In this document: piece by piece, positions 27,723 to 35,848 of the stretch | Layout: each line of letters opens with the position of its first letter | How positions within the stretch are numbered: the first letter of the stretch is position 1 | Origin: Paenacidovorax caeni | GTDB lineage: Bacteria; Pseudomonadota; Gammaproteobacteria; Burkholderiales; Burkholderiaceae_C | Assembly (NCBI RefSeq): GCF_001298675.1 | Contig: NZ_CYIG01000031.1 | Span: 26,069-90,068, forward strand | Length of the DNA: 64,000 bases | Direction of reading: 5' to 3' | The notes under the pieces: generated by a model | Seen by the model: only the letters and a program-made list of their open reading frames with translations | Databases searched by the model: none | Told to the model about the DNA's origin: nothing | Made by a program: the position numbers and the translations under genes

Positions 27723-28650
27723 CACTTTTCATCTTCCAGCGCTGCACCAGCCAGCCGTGGCTGCTGACCAGCATCACACCGGCAAGCACCAGCACCGCCC
27801 CGGTCAAAAACCCCGGCGCGATGGGCTCGGCCAACAGCCACGCCCCGAGCGCCACGCCGAACAGCGGCGTGAGGAATGAAAACACCCCCAGCCGCGACGC
27901 CAGGTAGGTACGCAGCAGCCAGAACCACAGCAGGAAACTGGCGAAAGACACCACCACCGACTGGAACGCCAGGCTGGCCCACACCGCCGGCGTGCCATGG
28001 AAGGCGCTTACATGCCCCGCACCCCAGGCCAGCGGCACCAGCAGCGCGAAACCCACCACCAGCTGGTAAAGCAGCGTTTGCGACGCGGGCAGGCTGCTCA
28101 GCCGTGTGACACGGATCAGCACCGTCGTGGCGCCCCACGCCGCCCCGGCCAGCAACCCGAGCAAGTCGCCCCACAGCATGCGCTGCCAGTCCGGCCCCGC
28201 GCCCTGGCTGCCGCGCAGGAAAAACGCCACCACGATGCCCGTGAAGGCCAGCGCAATGCCGGCCCACTGCAGCGGCGCCAGCCGCTCGGCCGGCAGCCAC
28301 CAATGCAAGCCCAGCGCGGCGAAGATCGGTGCGGTGTAGAGGAACACCACCATGTGCGCCGCCGAGGTGTAGCGCAGCCCCTCGCCCGCCAGCAGAAACT
28401 CCAGCGCAAACAGCGCACCCGCCGCCACGCCCGGCTGCCACACGCCGTGCGCCAGCGTCAGGCGCTCGCGCCGCCAGGCCATCCACAGCCCGACGAGCAG
28501 CGCGGCCACGCCCGAGCGCACCGCAATCTGCAGCAGCGGCGCGCAGTCTTGCGCGGTGGCTTTGAGGGCGATCTGCTGCGCACTCCAGATGAGGCACAGC
28601 ACCACCATCAGGCCCACGGCGCGGGCATCAAGGGCATTGCGGGTATCCAT
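27718..28650 (-). CDS. EamA/DMT-family transporter (RhaT-like)
   Basis: Inner-membrane protein of 310 residues with about ten hydrophobic segments in two EamA repeats (about 10-140 and 155-290). It begins VGLMVVLCLIWSAQQIALK and has AGIALAFTGIVVAF closing the first repeat. Drug/metabolite transporters of this kind export amino acids or other metabolites; the substrate cannot be told. ATG 28650 (MDTRNAL) is chosen; the frame upstream is shadow-like. Divergent from the tartrate dehydrogenase gene. Confidence 0.82.
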   Translation of the reverse strand: MDTRNALDARAVGLMVVLCLIWSAQQIALKATAQDCAPLLQIAVRSGVAALLVGLWMAWRRERLTLAHGVWQPGVAAGALFALEFLLAGEGLRYTSAAHMVVFLYTAPIFAALGLHWWLPAERLAPLQWAGIALAFTGIVVAFFLRGSQGAGPDWQRMLWGDLLGLLAGAAWGATTVLIRVTRLSSLPASQTLLYQLVVGFALLVPLAWGAGHVSAFHGTPAVWASLAFQSVVVSFASFLLWFWLLRTYLASRLGVFSFLTPLFGVALGAWLLAEPIAPGFLTGAVLVLAGVMLVSSHGWLVQRWKMKSA

Positions 28651-28807
28651 GGCGTTCGGCTTCGTCGATGAAAGCGCGCATTGTGGGGCCGTGCGCAGGC
28701 CGGCGCATGACGCCGGGTCGACACCCGCGCGCCAGCCCGGAGCAGGGCAGATTGCCGCGCGCGGCATTCTCCTGAAGAATCGCCCCCTTTGCCCACCCAG
28801 GAGCCCC

Positions 28808-29896
28808 ATGCCCCCCACCTACCAGATCGCCGTAATCGCCGGAGACGGCATTGGCCGTGAAGTCATGCCCGAAGGCCTGCGCGCCGTGCAGGCCGCCGCA
28901 CAGCGTTTCGGCCTGACGCTGGCCTTCCACCCCTTCGACTGGGCCCACTGCGACTACTACCTGCAGCACGGAAAAATGATGCCCGACGACTGGAAAGAAC
29001 AGCTCTCGGGCATGGACGCCATCTTCTTCGGCGCCGTGGGCTGGCCCGCCACCGTGCCCGACCACGTCTCGCTGTGGGGCTCGCTGCTCAAGTTCCGACG
29101 CGAGTTCGACCAGTACATCAACCTGCGCCCCGTGCGCCTGTTCGAAGGCGTGCCCTGCCCCCTGGCCGGCCGCAAGCCGGGCGATATCGACTACCTCGTG
29201 GTGCGCGAGAACACCGAGGGCGAGTACACGTCGCTGGGCGGCATCATGTACGAGGGCACGGAGCGCGAGATCGTGATCCAGGAATCGGTCTACTCGCGCC
29301 ACGGCGCCAAGCGCCTGCTCAAGTTCGCCTTCGACCTGGCGCAAAGCCGCCCACGCAAGCACGTAACGCTGGCCACCAAGAGCAACGGCATCGCCATCAG
29401 CATGCCCTGGTGGGACCAGCGCGCCGACGAGGTCGCCAAGGACTACCCCGAAGTCACGCTGGACAAGCAGCACATCGACATCCTCACCGCGCGCTTCGTG
29501 CTGCAACCCGGCCGCTTTGACGTGGTGGCCGCCACCAACCTGTTCGGCGACATCCTCTCGGACCTGGGCCCGGCCACCACGGGCACCATCGGCCTGGCGC
29601 CTTCGGCTAACCTGAACCCCGAGCGCACCTTTCCCAGCCTGTTCGAGCCCGTGCACGGCTCGGCGCCCGACATCTACGGCCGCAACATCGCCAACCCCAT
29701 CGCCATGGTCTGGTCGGGCGCACTGATGCTGGACTTCCTCACCCACGGCACAGGCGCCGGTCGCCAGGCGCACGACGCCATCGTGGCGGCAATTGAAGCC
29801 GTGCTGCGCACCGGCCCGCGCACGCCCGACCTGGGTGGCAGCGCCAGCACCAGCGACGTGGGCCAGGCCATCGCCGCGCACATCGCCCAGGGCTGA
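28808..29896 (+). CDS. ttuC: Tartrate dehydrogenase / D-malate dehydrogenase
   Basis: NAD- and divalent-cation-dependent beta-decarboxylating dehydrogenase of 362 residues, related to isopropylmalate dehydrogenase. It has GDGIGREVMPEGLRA (about 12-26), IDYLVVRENTEGEYTSLGG (about 128-146), the GDILSDLGP metal/substrate site (about 244-252) and EPVHGSAPDI (about 281). The residues FFGAVGWPATVPDHVSLWG are typical of the TtuC/DmlA group rather than LeuB. Whether tartrate, D-malate or both are used is open. AGGAG precedes the ATG. Confidence 0.85.
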   Translation: MPPTYQIAVIAGDGIGREVMPEGLRAVQAAAQRFGLTLAFHPFDWAHCDYYLQHGKMMPDDWKEQLSGMDAIFFGAVGWPATVPDHVSLWGSLLKFRREFDQYINLRPVRLFEGVPCPLAGRKPGDIDYLVVRENTEGEYTSLGGIMYEGTEREIVIQESVYSRHGAKRLLKFAFDLAQSRPRKHVTLATKSNGIAISMPWWDQRADEVAKDYPEVTLDKQHIDILTARFVLQPGRFDVVAATNLFGDILSDLGPATTGTIGLAPSANLNPERTFPSLFEPVHGSAPDIYGRNIANPIAMVWSGALMLDFLTHGTGAGRQAHDAIVAAIEAVLRTGPRTPDLGGSASTSDVGQAIAAHIAQG

Positions 29897-29911
29897 GGTG
29901 GCGCGAACGCT

Positions 29912-29964
29912 CCTTTTTCAGGAGCTTCCAGCGCTTACCAGCAAAGGGCTAGAAGGCTTTTTGA
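29912..29964. repeat. Interspersed palindrome forming the 3' end of the methyltransferase gene
   Basis: CAGGAGCTTCCAGCGCTTA - CCAGC - AAAGGGCTAGAAGGCTTTTT. It lies between convergent genes. The last ~16 codons and TGA of the methyltransferase are encoded by it. Confidence 0.85.
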
Positions 29965-30712
29965 CCTCAACCTGGCCCAGTCGCATGTGAAGGGGCCAGG
30001 TGACCCGCCTCTGCCCGGCCGGATCGCCCCACAGCGCGGCGATATCGTCGGCAAAGGCCGCCAGCCGTGCCTCCTGGCCCAGCTGGCGCGCTTTCTTCAC
30101 CGCCGACCAGGTGCCAACGTAGCCCAGGAACTGGCCCAGGTTCCACGACTGCACAATGGCCAGTTCGGGCGGAGGGCATTCCGCGAAGGGAAAGTCGATG
30201 CCGGCGTAGCCGTTGTCCACGAGCTTGCGCTCCGGCGGCCAGAAGGGGCCGATTTCCGCGCTGTAGAAGCGCTGAAAGCGCGCGCCCAGGGCCCCCTCCA
30301 GCACCAGCACGCCGTAGCTGATGAGTGCGACCACCGCGCCCGGGCGCGCAATGCGCCGCACCTCGGCGTAGAACGTCGGCAGGTCGAACCAATGCGCCGA
30401 CTGGGCGGCGGTGACGGCGCTTGCCACCCCATCGGCGAGGGGCAGCTTCTCGGCCCGCGCCACGGCGTAGGCCACGCCAGAGGCGGGCTTGGCGTGCGCA
30501 ATCTGGTCCGCGCTCGGGTCAACGCCCACCACCTGCGCGAAGTGCCGGGCCAAAAGCGTGGTCAGCTGCCCGTTGCCGCAGCCCACGTCCACCGCCAGCC
30601 CGGTAGCGGGCGCGGCTGCAGCAAAAAATGCCGCCAGGGCCTCGGGGTACGCGGGGCGGAACTGCGCGTACGACTGCCCGCCTTGGTCGAACCAGTTTCT
30701 TTTCTCCACCAT
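29918..30712 (-). CDS. Class I SAM-dependent methyltransferase
   Basis: A 264-residue methyltransferase of the Methyltransf_11 kind. Motif I VDVGCGNGQLTTLLA (about 44-58), acidic strand end VVGVDPS (about 66), and AEKLPLADGVASAV (about 87-100) bind SAM. It starts MVEKRNWFDQGGQSYAQFRP, typical of a family with unknown substrates in proteobacteria. The C-terminal KKPSSPLLVSAGSS is contributed by an interspersed palindrome and is not expected in homologues. Confidence 0.82.
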   Translation of the reverse strand: MVEKRNWFDQGGQSYAQFRPAYPEALAAFFAAAAPATGLAVDVGCGNGQLTTLLARHFAQVVGVDPSADQIAHAKPASGVAYAVARAEKLPLADGVASAVTAAQSAHWFDLPTFYAEVRRIARPGAVVALISYGVLVLEGALGARFQRFYSAEIGPFWPPERKLVDNGYAGIDFPFAECPPPELAIVQSWNLGQFLGYVGTWSAVKKARQLGQEARLAAFADDIAALWGDPAGQRRVTWPLHMRLGQVEVKKPSSPLLVSAGSS

Positions 30713-30831
30713 GGCGTCGGACTCCTTCCTAGAACCTGCACCGCTTTGTACATCCGATAACACCACCGCCCTCTCCAACCACCCCCTGCCGATACACTGC
30801 AGTGTTTTCCCTGACAGCAAAGCATCCTGCC

Positions 30832-31914
30832 ATGCGCCTGGCCTTCCCGTTGCGCCCTCTGGTACTTTCCAGTCTTCTCGGCCTTGCCGCCTGCGGCAGC
30901 AACCCACCGGCCCCGCCCCCGGCGGCGCAAGCGCAGCCCGCCCTCACCACGCCCGCGCCAACGCCAGCGGCGCCGCCCGTCAAGGTGGGGGTGGCACTGG
31001 GCGGGGGCGCCGCCAAGGGGTTTGCCCATATTGGTGTCCTCAAGATGCTGGAAGCCAACGGCTTTGCACCCGCCGTGGTGGCGGGCACCAGCGCCGGCAG
31101 TGTGGTGGGTGCGCTGTACGCCAGCGGCATGAATGCCTTTGAGCTGCAGGAAAAGGCCGTGGCGCTGGACGAAGCCAAGATCCGCGACCTGCAGTTGTCC
31201 TCGGGCGGGCTGGTGCAAGGCCAGAAGCTGGAGGACTACGTGAACGCGCAGGTGCGCCGCAAGCCCCTGGAGCAGTTGCCCAAGCCTTTCGTGGCCGTGG
31301 CCACACGGCTGGAGGACGGCGAGCGCACCGTGTTCGCGCGCGGCAATACGGGCCAGGCGGTGCGCGCATCGAGCAGCGTGCCGGGGGTGTTCCAGCCGGT
31401 GGCGATCGGCAAGCACCATTTCGTCGATGGCGGCATCGTCAGCCCCGTGCCAGTGGATGCTGCGCGCCAACTGGGCGCCGACGTGGTGATTGCCGTGGAC
31501 ATCTCCAACAAGGCCCGCGGCCAGACGCCTGGGCATCTGCTGGGCGCACTGGGCCAGTCGATCGCCATCATGGGCCAGAAGCTGGGCCAGGCCGAGCTGG
31601 CGCGGGCCGACGTGGTCATCCGGCCCCAGGTGCGGGACATCGGCCCGGCCGACTTCAGCCAACGCGCCCAAGCCATCGTGGAAGGTGAAAAAGCCGCTCT
31701 CGCGGCAATGCCGCAGATCCGCGCGCGCATCGCGCAGCTGCAGGCCGAGCGCGCACAGGCCGCCCGGCAAGTGGCGCAGAAGGCACAGCAGCAGGCCGCC
31801 CTGGCACGCCAGCAAGAAGCCCAGGAGCGCCACCAAGCCTGCCTGGATAATCGCTCGCGCCTGCAAAAACTCGCCGGCATGGCCGGGCTGGACGACTCCT
31901 GCGCTGCGCCGTGA
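30832..31914 (+). CDS. Patatin-like phospholipase, lipoprotein
   Basis: A 360-residue protein with a lipoprotein signal peptide: basic start, hydrophobic core and lipobox LAAC (Cys about residue 21). A Pro/Ala linker leads to the patatin domain with GGGAAKGFAHIGVL (about 52-65), the nucleophile in GTSAGS (about 83) and the DGG dyad partner (about 200), so the Ser-Asp catalytic pair is complete. RssA-like relatives are common. After the domain there is a Gln/Ala/Arg-rich coiled-coil segment (about 290-335). Likely anchored to an envelope membrane. The next gene starts 32 bases after the stop. Confidence 0.85.
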   Translation: MRLAFPLRPLVLSSLLGLAACGSNPPAPPPAAQAQPALTTPAPTPAAPPVKVGVALGGGAAKGFAHIGVLKMLEANGFAPAVVAGTSAGSVVGALYASGMNAFELQEKAVALDEAKIRDLQLSSGGLVQGQKLEDYVNAQVRRKPLEQLPKPFVAVATRLEDGERTVFARGNTGQAVRASSSVPGVFQPVAIGKHHFVDGGIVSPVPVDAARQLGADVVIAVDISNKARGQTPGHLLGALGQSIAIMGQKLGQAELARADVVIRPQVRDIGPADFSQRAQAIVEGEKAALAAMPQIRARIAQLQAERAQAARQVAQKAQQQAALARQQEAQERHQACLDNRSRLQKLAGMAGLDDSCAAP

Positions 31915-31946
31915 GGCTGGCGCCCCAGAAAAAAAAGACACACCCG

Positions 31947-33017
31947 ATGACCACATCCTCCTCCTGGCTGCTGGCGGAAGCCCGCCGCACCAGCCGCAAC
32001 CGCTGCATCGTCGCGGCATTGGTTCTGGCCTGCGTAGCGGGCTGGCTCGGTGCCCAGGCCCCCTACCTGCGCGAATTTTTCCGCGGCCCCACCACAGTGA
32101 CAGCCCAGCACCTGGACACGCTGTCGCCCACCAACGCCAAGGCGCCGCACTGGGTGCGCCTGCGTGCCGAGGAAATGCTGGATACCGGCATCGAGGAGAT
32201 CACGGTACGCAAGAAACGCGGCGTGGAGACCGGGCGCAGCGTCTCAGGCCACTACTTCGCCGCGCGCTTGGGCGAGCAGTTCGTGCTGGTGAAAGCGCAC
32301 GGCGACAGCGCCCCCGGCAAGGAACTGGTGGGCGAGGTGCGCGCCCTGCCCACAGACGTGGCGCAGCGCCTGTTTGCCCACCCCAACGCGCAGAAGTTGC
32401 GCCCGCATTTCATGCCGCTGCTGCTGGACCTGCACGACTTCCGCACCAAGGGCTGGTGGATGCTGGGCCTGGCGGGGGTGCTGGTGCTCGCGGCGGGTGG
32501 CTGGGGACTGGTGGCCTTGGGGCGCATGCAGAACCCGCAAATCCACCCGACCATCGCGCGCGCCAGCCAGTGGGGACGGCTGCATGCGGTCACGCGCATT
32601 CTCGACCAGGAGCTGCGTGCGCCCGACACGCAAAAGATTGGCGGCTGGACACTGACGGCCAACCACCTGCTGCGCAAGCAGTGGCTGAACCTGGACCTGT
32701 ACAACCTCAACGAGCTGCTGTGGGCGCACCCGCAGGTGACGAAGAAAAAGCTGTACTACGTAATTCCGGCGGGCGAGACGCACGCGCTGGTGCTCAAGTG
32801 GCGCGATGCCAGCATCACGCTCCAAGGCAAGGAGGACGCGGTGGCCACGGCATTCGCCCACATCGCCACGCACCAGCCCTGGATCCTGCTGGGCTGGAAC
32901 GAAGGCTACGAAAAGCTCTATGGCCGCCAGCGCATGCAGATGGCGCGCGACGTGCAAAAGAACCGCCAGCGCTGGCAGGCGGCGCAGGCGGGAGTACCCG
33001 CCGGGGCGAGCGCCTGA
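31947..33017 (+). CDS. Two-TM membrane protein of unknown function (possibly DUF6709-like)
   Basis: A 356-residue protein. It has a membrane segment at about residues 20-36 (IVAALVLACVAGWLGAQ), an extracytoplasmic domain of ~120 residues, a second segment at about 167-188 (MLGLAGVLVLAAGGWGLVAL) and a soluble C-terminal domain of ~165 residues with NLNELLWAHPQVTKKKLYYVIP. The C-terminal part reminds me of DUF6709 proteins but I cannot confirm it. It is close behind the patatin lipoprotein and may be co-transcribed. ATG 31947 is preferred over a GTG overlapping the patatin stop. Confidence 0.6.
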   Translation: MTTSSSWLLAEARRTSRNRCIVAALVLACVAGWLGAQAPYLREFFRGPTTVTAQHLDTLSPTNAKAPHWVRLRAEEMLDTGIEEITVRKKRGVETGRSVSGHYFAARLGEQFVLVKAHGDSAPGKELVGEVRALPTDVAQRLFAHPNAQKLRPHFMPLLLDLHDFRTKGWWMLGLAGVLVLAAGGWGLVALGRMQNPQIHPTIARASQWGRLHAVTRILDQELRAPDTQKIGGWTLTANHLLRKQWLNLDLYNLNELLWAHPQVTKKKLYYVIPAGETHALVLKWRDASITLQGKEDAVATAFAHIATHQPWILLGWNEGYEKLYGRQRMQMARDVQKNRQRWQAAQAGVPAGASA

Positions 33018-33022
33018 ATTGC

Positions 33023-33079
33023 TGCGTTTTCAGGAGCTGCCAGCGCTTACCTGGTAAGCGCTAGAGGCCTAAAACCCTC
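33023..33079. repeat. Interspersed palindrome between convergent genes
   Basis: CAGGAGCTGCCAGCGCTTACC - TGG - TAAGCGCTAGAGGCCTAAAA. It sits precisely between the membrane-protein stop and the pmbA stop and likely terminates both. Confidence 0.88.
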
Positions 33080-34489
33080 TTAACTCCCAGCCACCTTCAT
33101 GCGGTTGATGAGCACCGAGCCCACGGTCTTGGCGCCGTAACCGTAGGCGTCGGCGCCCACGGCCTCGATGCCCTTGAACATGGTCTTGAGGTTGCCGGCA
33201 ATGGTGATCTCGTGCACCGGGAAGGCGATCTCGCCGTTCTCCACCCAAAAGCCGCTGACGCCACGCGAGTAGTCGCCGGTCACGTAGTTCACGCCCTGGC
33301 CCATCAGCTCGATGACGAACAAGCCCGTGCCGAGCTTGCGCAGCATCTGCGGCAGGTCGTCTCCCGGCAGGGTGCGGCGCGAGGTCAGCGCCAGGTTGTG
33401 CGAGCCGCCGGCGTTGCCCGTGGTGCGCATGCCCAGCTTGCGCGCCGAGTAGCTCGACAGGAAGTACCCCTGCACGCGCCCGCCTTCGACCACCTTGCGC
33501 TCCTGTACACGCACGCCTTCCTCGTCGAACGGCGAGCTGCCCTTGCCGCCGAGGATGAAGGGGTCTTCCGTGATGTCGATGTGCTTGGGGAAAACCTGCT
33601 TGCCCAGGGAGTCGAGCAGGAAGCTGCTCTTGCGGTACAGCGCGCCGCCGCTCACCGCCTGCACGAAGCTGCCCAGCAGCCCCGCCGCCAGCGGCGCTTC
33701 GAACAGTACCGGGCATTCGGTGGTGGGAATCTTGCGGCTGCCCAGGCGGCTGAGCGCGCGTTGCGCGGCGTAACGGCCCACGGCTTCGGGCGCGGCCAGG
33801 TCGGCGGCATTGCGCTGCGAGCTGTACCAGGCGTCGCGCTGCATCTCGCCGTGGCGCCCCGGCAGCGAGGCAATGGGCGCCACCGAGATGCTGTGGCGCG
33901 AGCTGGCATAGCCACCGCGAAAGCCGTGCGTATGCGCGCTGAAGAAATGGCTTTGCTGCGCCGACACGCCCGCGCCCTCGCTGTTGGTGATGCGCTTGTC
34001 CGTGGCCAAGGCCGCCTGCTCGCACACCAGCGCCAGGCGCGCGGCCTCCTCGCTGGTGATGGCCCAGGGGTGGAACAGCTGCAGGTCGCGGTGGGTCTTG
34101 GGCGGGGCGATGTCGGCGGCATCGGGCAGGCCTGCCACCGGGTCCTCGGCCGTGAAACGTGCGATGTCGTAGGCGGCCTGCACAGTCCGCTCGATGGCCG
34201 CCTTGGAGAAGTCTGACGTGCTGGCATTGCCCCGGCGCTGGCCCAGGTAGACCGTGACGCCCAGGGACTTGTCGCGGTTGCGCTCCACCGTCTCGAGCTC
34301 GCCCTTGCGCACATTGACGGACAGGCCGCAGCCCTCCGAGGCCTCGGCGCCCGCATCGGTGGCGCCCAGCTTCTTGGCATGGCGCAGAGCCTGATCCACC
34401 AGGTCGGCAAAGTGGTCTTGGGTGTAGCTGAAGCCGCTTTCGGGCGAAGAAGCTTCGGCGCGCACGGCGCGGGAACGAGAGGTTTTCAT
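33080..34489 (-). CDS. pmbA: Metalloprotease PmbA/TldE
   Basis: Subunit of the TldD/TldE protease (469 residues) that processes peptides such as microcin B17 precursor and helps degrade CcdA. TldE itself lacks the zinc HExxH of TldD and none is seen here. Family segments: GADAGAEASEGCGLSVNVRKGELETVERNRDKS-like start (about 38-70), SGGALYRKSSFLLDSLGK and GDYSRGVSGFWVENGEI (about 395-411). Divergent from the yjgA gene with 72 bases between, where both promoters must lie. Confidence 0.92.
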   Translation of the reverse strand: MKTSRSRAVRAEASSPESGFSYTQDHFADLVDQALRHAKKLGATDAGAEASEGCGLSVNVRKGELETVERNRDKSLGVTVYLGQRRGNASTSDFSKAAIERTVQAAYDIARFTAEDPVAGLPDAADIAPPKTHRDLQLFHPWAITSEEAARLALVCEQAALATDKRITNSEGAGVSAQQSHFFSAHTHGFRGGYASSRHSISVAPIASLPGRHGEMQRDAWYSSQRNAADLAAPEAVGRYAAQRALSRLGSRKIPTTECPVLFEAPLAAGLLGSFVQAVSGGALYRKSSFLLDSLGKQVFPKHIDITEDPFILGGKGSSPFDEEGVRVQERKVVEGGRVQGYFLSSYSARKLGMRTTGNAGGSHNLALTSRRTLPGDDLPQMLRKLGTGLFVIELMGQGVNYVTGDYSRGVSGFWVENGEIAFPVHEITIAGNLKTMFKGIEAVGADAYGYGAKTVGSVLINRMKVAGS

Positions 34490-34561
34490 AGCGGCGGCTA
34501 TGATACTTGCCGCTTCATCAGGCTGCTGCGCCGCTGCGCCCTTTCTCCCCCTGCTTCACCC

Positions 34562-35245
34562 ATGTCACGCAAACCCAAAAAAGGCTATTACGTGAAAGGC
34601 CGCTTCGTTGCCGAAGGCAGCGACCTGGACCTCGAACTCAAGGCCCAACTCAAAGGCACCCCGGACGCCAGCAAGACCGACCTCAAGCGCGAAAGCGAGG
34701 CGCTGCAGGCGCTGGGCAATGCGCTGCTGACGCTGCGCGCCGACCTGTTCGCCCGCCTGCAACTGCCCGAAAAGCTGCAGGAAGCGCTGCAGGAAGCCAA
34801 GCGCATCACCAACTTCGAGGGCAAACGCCGCCAGATGCAGTTCATCGGCAAGCTGATGCGCAAGCTGGACGAAGACGACGTCGCCGCCATCGAGTCCGCA
34901 CTGGACGAGCAGCAAAGCGGCTCGGCTGCGGAAAAGCTGGCGCTGCACCAGGCCGAGCACTGGCGCGACCGGCTCATCGCCAGCGACGACGCCCTGGCCG
35001 CATGGCTGGCCGAGTACCCCGGCACCGACACACAGCAAATCCGCGCACTGATCCGCCAGGCACGCAAGGACGCACCCTCGGCCCACGATGCCCAGGTGGC
35101 CGAGTCGCAGGGCCAGGCACCACGCAAAGGCCGCGCCTACCGCGAGCTGTTCCAGCTCGTGCGCGCGCAGATGGACAGCGCCCAGGCGCCGGCCGACAAT
35201 GCCTCTCCATCCCCCGAAGACGACGAGGAGTCCGGCCATGCCTAA
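34562..35245 (+). CDS. yjgA: Ribosome-associated protein YjgA/DarP
   Basis: A 227-residue charged helical protein of the DUF615 family that acts in late 50S subunit assembly. Family marks: SRKPKKGYYVKGRFV at the N-terminus, KRESEALQALGNALLTLRADLFARLQLPEKLQEALQ-type helix region (about 45-80), RQMQFIGKLMRKLD (about 95-108), and AYRELFQLVRAQM near the end. Side-by-side divergence with pmbA is conserved in many proteobacteria. Its stop overlaps the mog start by 8 bases. Confidence 0.9.
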   Translation: MSRKPKKGYYVKGRFVAEGSDLDLELKAQLKGTPDASKTDLKRESEALQALGNALLTLRADLFARLQLPEKLQEALQEAKRITNFEGKRRQMQFIGKLMRKLDEDDVAAIESALDEQQSGSAAEKLALHQAEHWRDRLIASDDALAAWLAEYPGTDTQQIRALIRQARKDAPSAHDAQVAESQGQAPRKGRAYRELFQLVRAQMDSAQAPADNASPSPEDDEESGHA

Positions 35246-35834
35246 CACCCCGCAGTACGCACCGGTCAAGATCGGCATCGTCTCCATCAGCGACCGCGCC
35301 AGCAGCGGCACCTACGAAGACAAGGGCCTGCCCGCACTGCACGACTGGCTCAAGCGCGCGCTGCACAACCCCCTGCAATTCGAGCCGCGGCTGATTCCGG
35401 ACGAGCAGGCGCGCATCAGCGCCACGCTGATCGAGCTGGTGGATGCGGGCTGCAGCCTGGTGCTGACCACTGGCGGCACGGGCCCGGCGCTGCGCGACGT
35501 GACGCCCGAAGCGACGCTGGCCGTGGCCGACAAGGAAATGCCGGGCTTCGGCGAGCAGATGCGCCAGATTTCGCTGGCGTTCGTGCCCACGGCCATCCTC
35601 TCGCGCCAGGTGGCCGTGATCCGTGGGCAGAGCCTCATCATCAACCTGCCCGGGCAGCCCAAGGCCATCGCTGAAACGCTGGAAGGACTCAAGGACGAGA
35701 GCGGTGCACAGCGTGTGCCAGGCATCTTCGCGGCCGTGCCCTACTGCATCGACCTGATCGGCGGCCCCTACCTTGAAACGCGCCCCGAGGTCTGCAAGGC
35801 ATTCCGACCCAAGAGCGCCGTGCGCCCACGCTAA
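35238..35834 (+). CDS. mog: Molybdopterin adenylyltransferase
   Basis: Activates molybdopterin by adenylation before molybdenum insertion. At 198 residues: KIGIVSISDRASSGTYEDKG (about 9-28), LVLTTGGTGPALRDVTPEAT (about 74-93) with the MPT-binding TGGTG, and LIINLPGQPKAIAETLEG (about 134-151). Translationally coupled to yjgA by overlap; a SulP transporter follows 14 bases after the stop. Confidence 0.93.
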   Translation: MPNTPQYAPVKIGIVSISDRASSGTYEDKGLPALHDWLKRALHNPLQFEPRLIPDEQARISATLIELVDAGCSLVLTTGGTGPALRDVTPEATLAVADKEMPGFGEQMRQISLAFVPTAILSRQVAVIRGQSLIINLPGQPKAIAETLEGLKDESGAQRVPGIFAAVPYCIDLIGGPYLETRPEVCKAFRPKSAVRPR

Positions 35835-35848
35835 CGCACTGGAAAAAT

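Noticed and set aside
30413..30613. Dense inverted GC blocks in the methyltransferase gene
   Set aside because: Ordinary codon bias in GC-rich coding DNA; no arms longer than about 8 bases.
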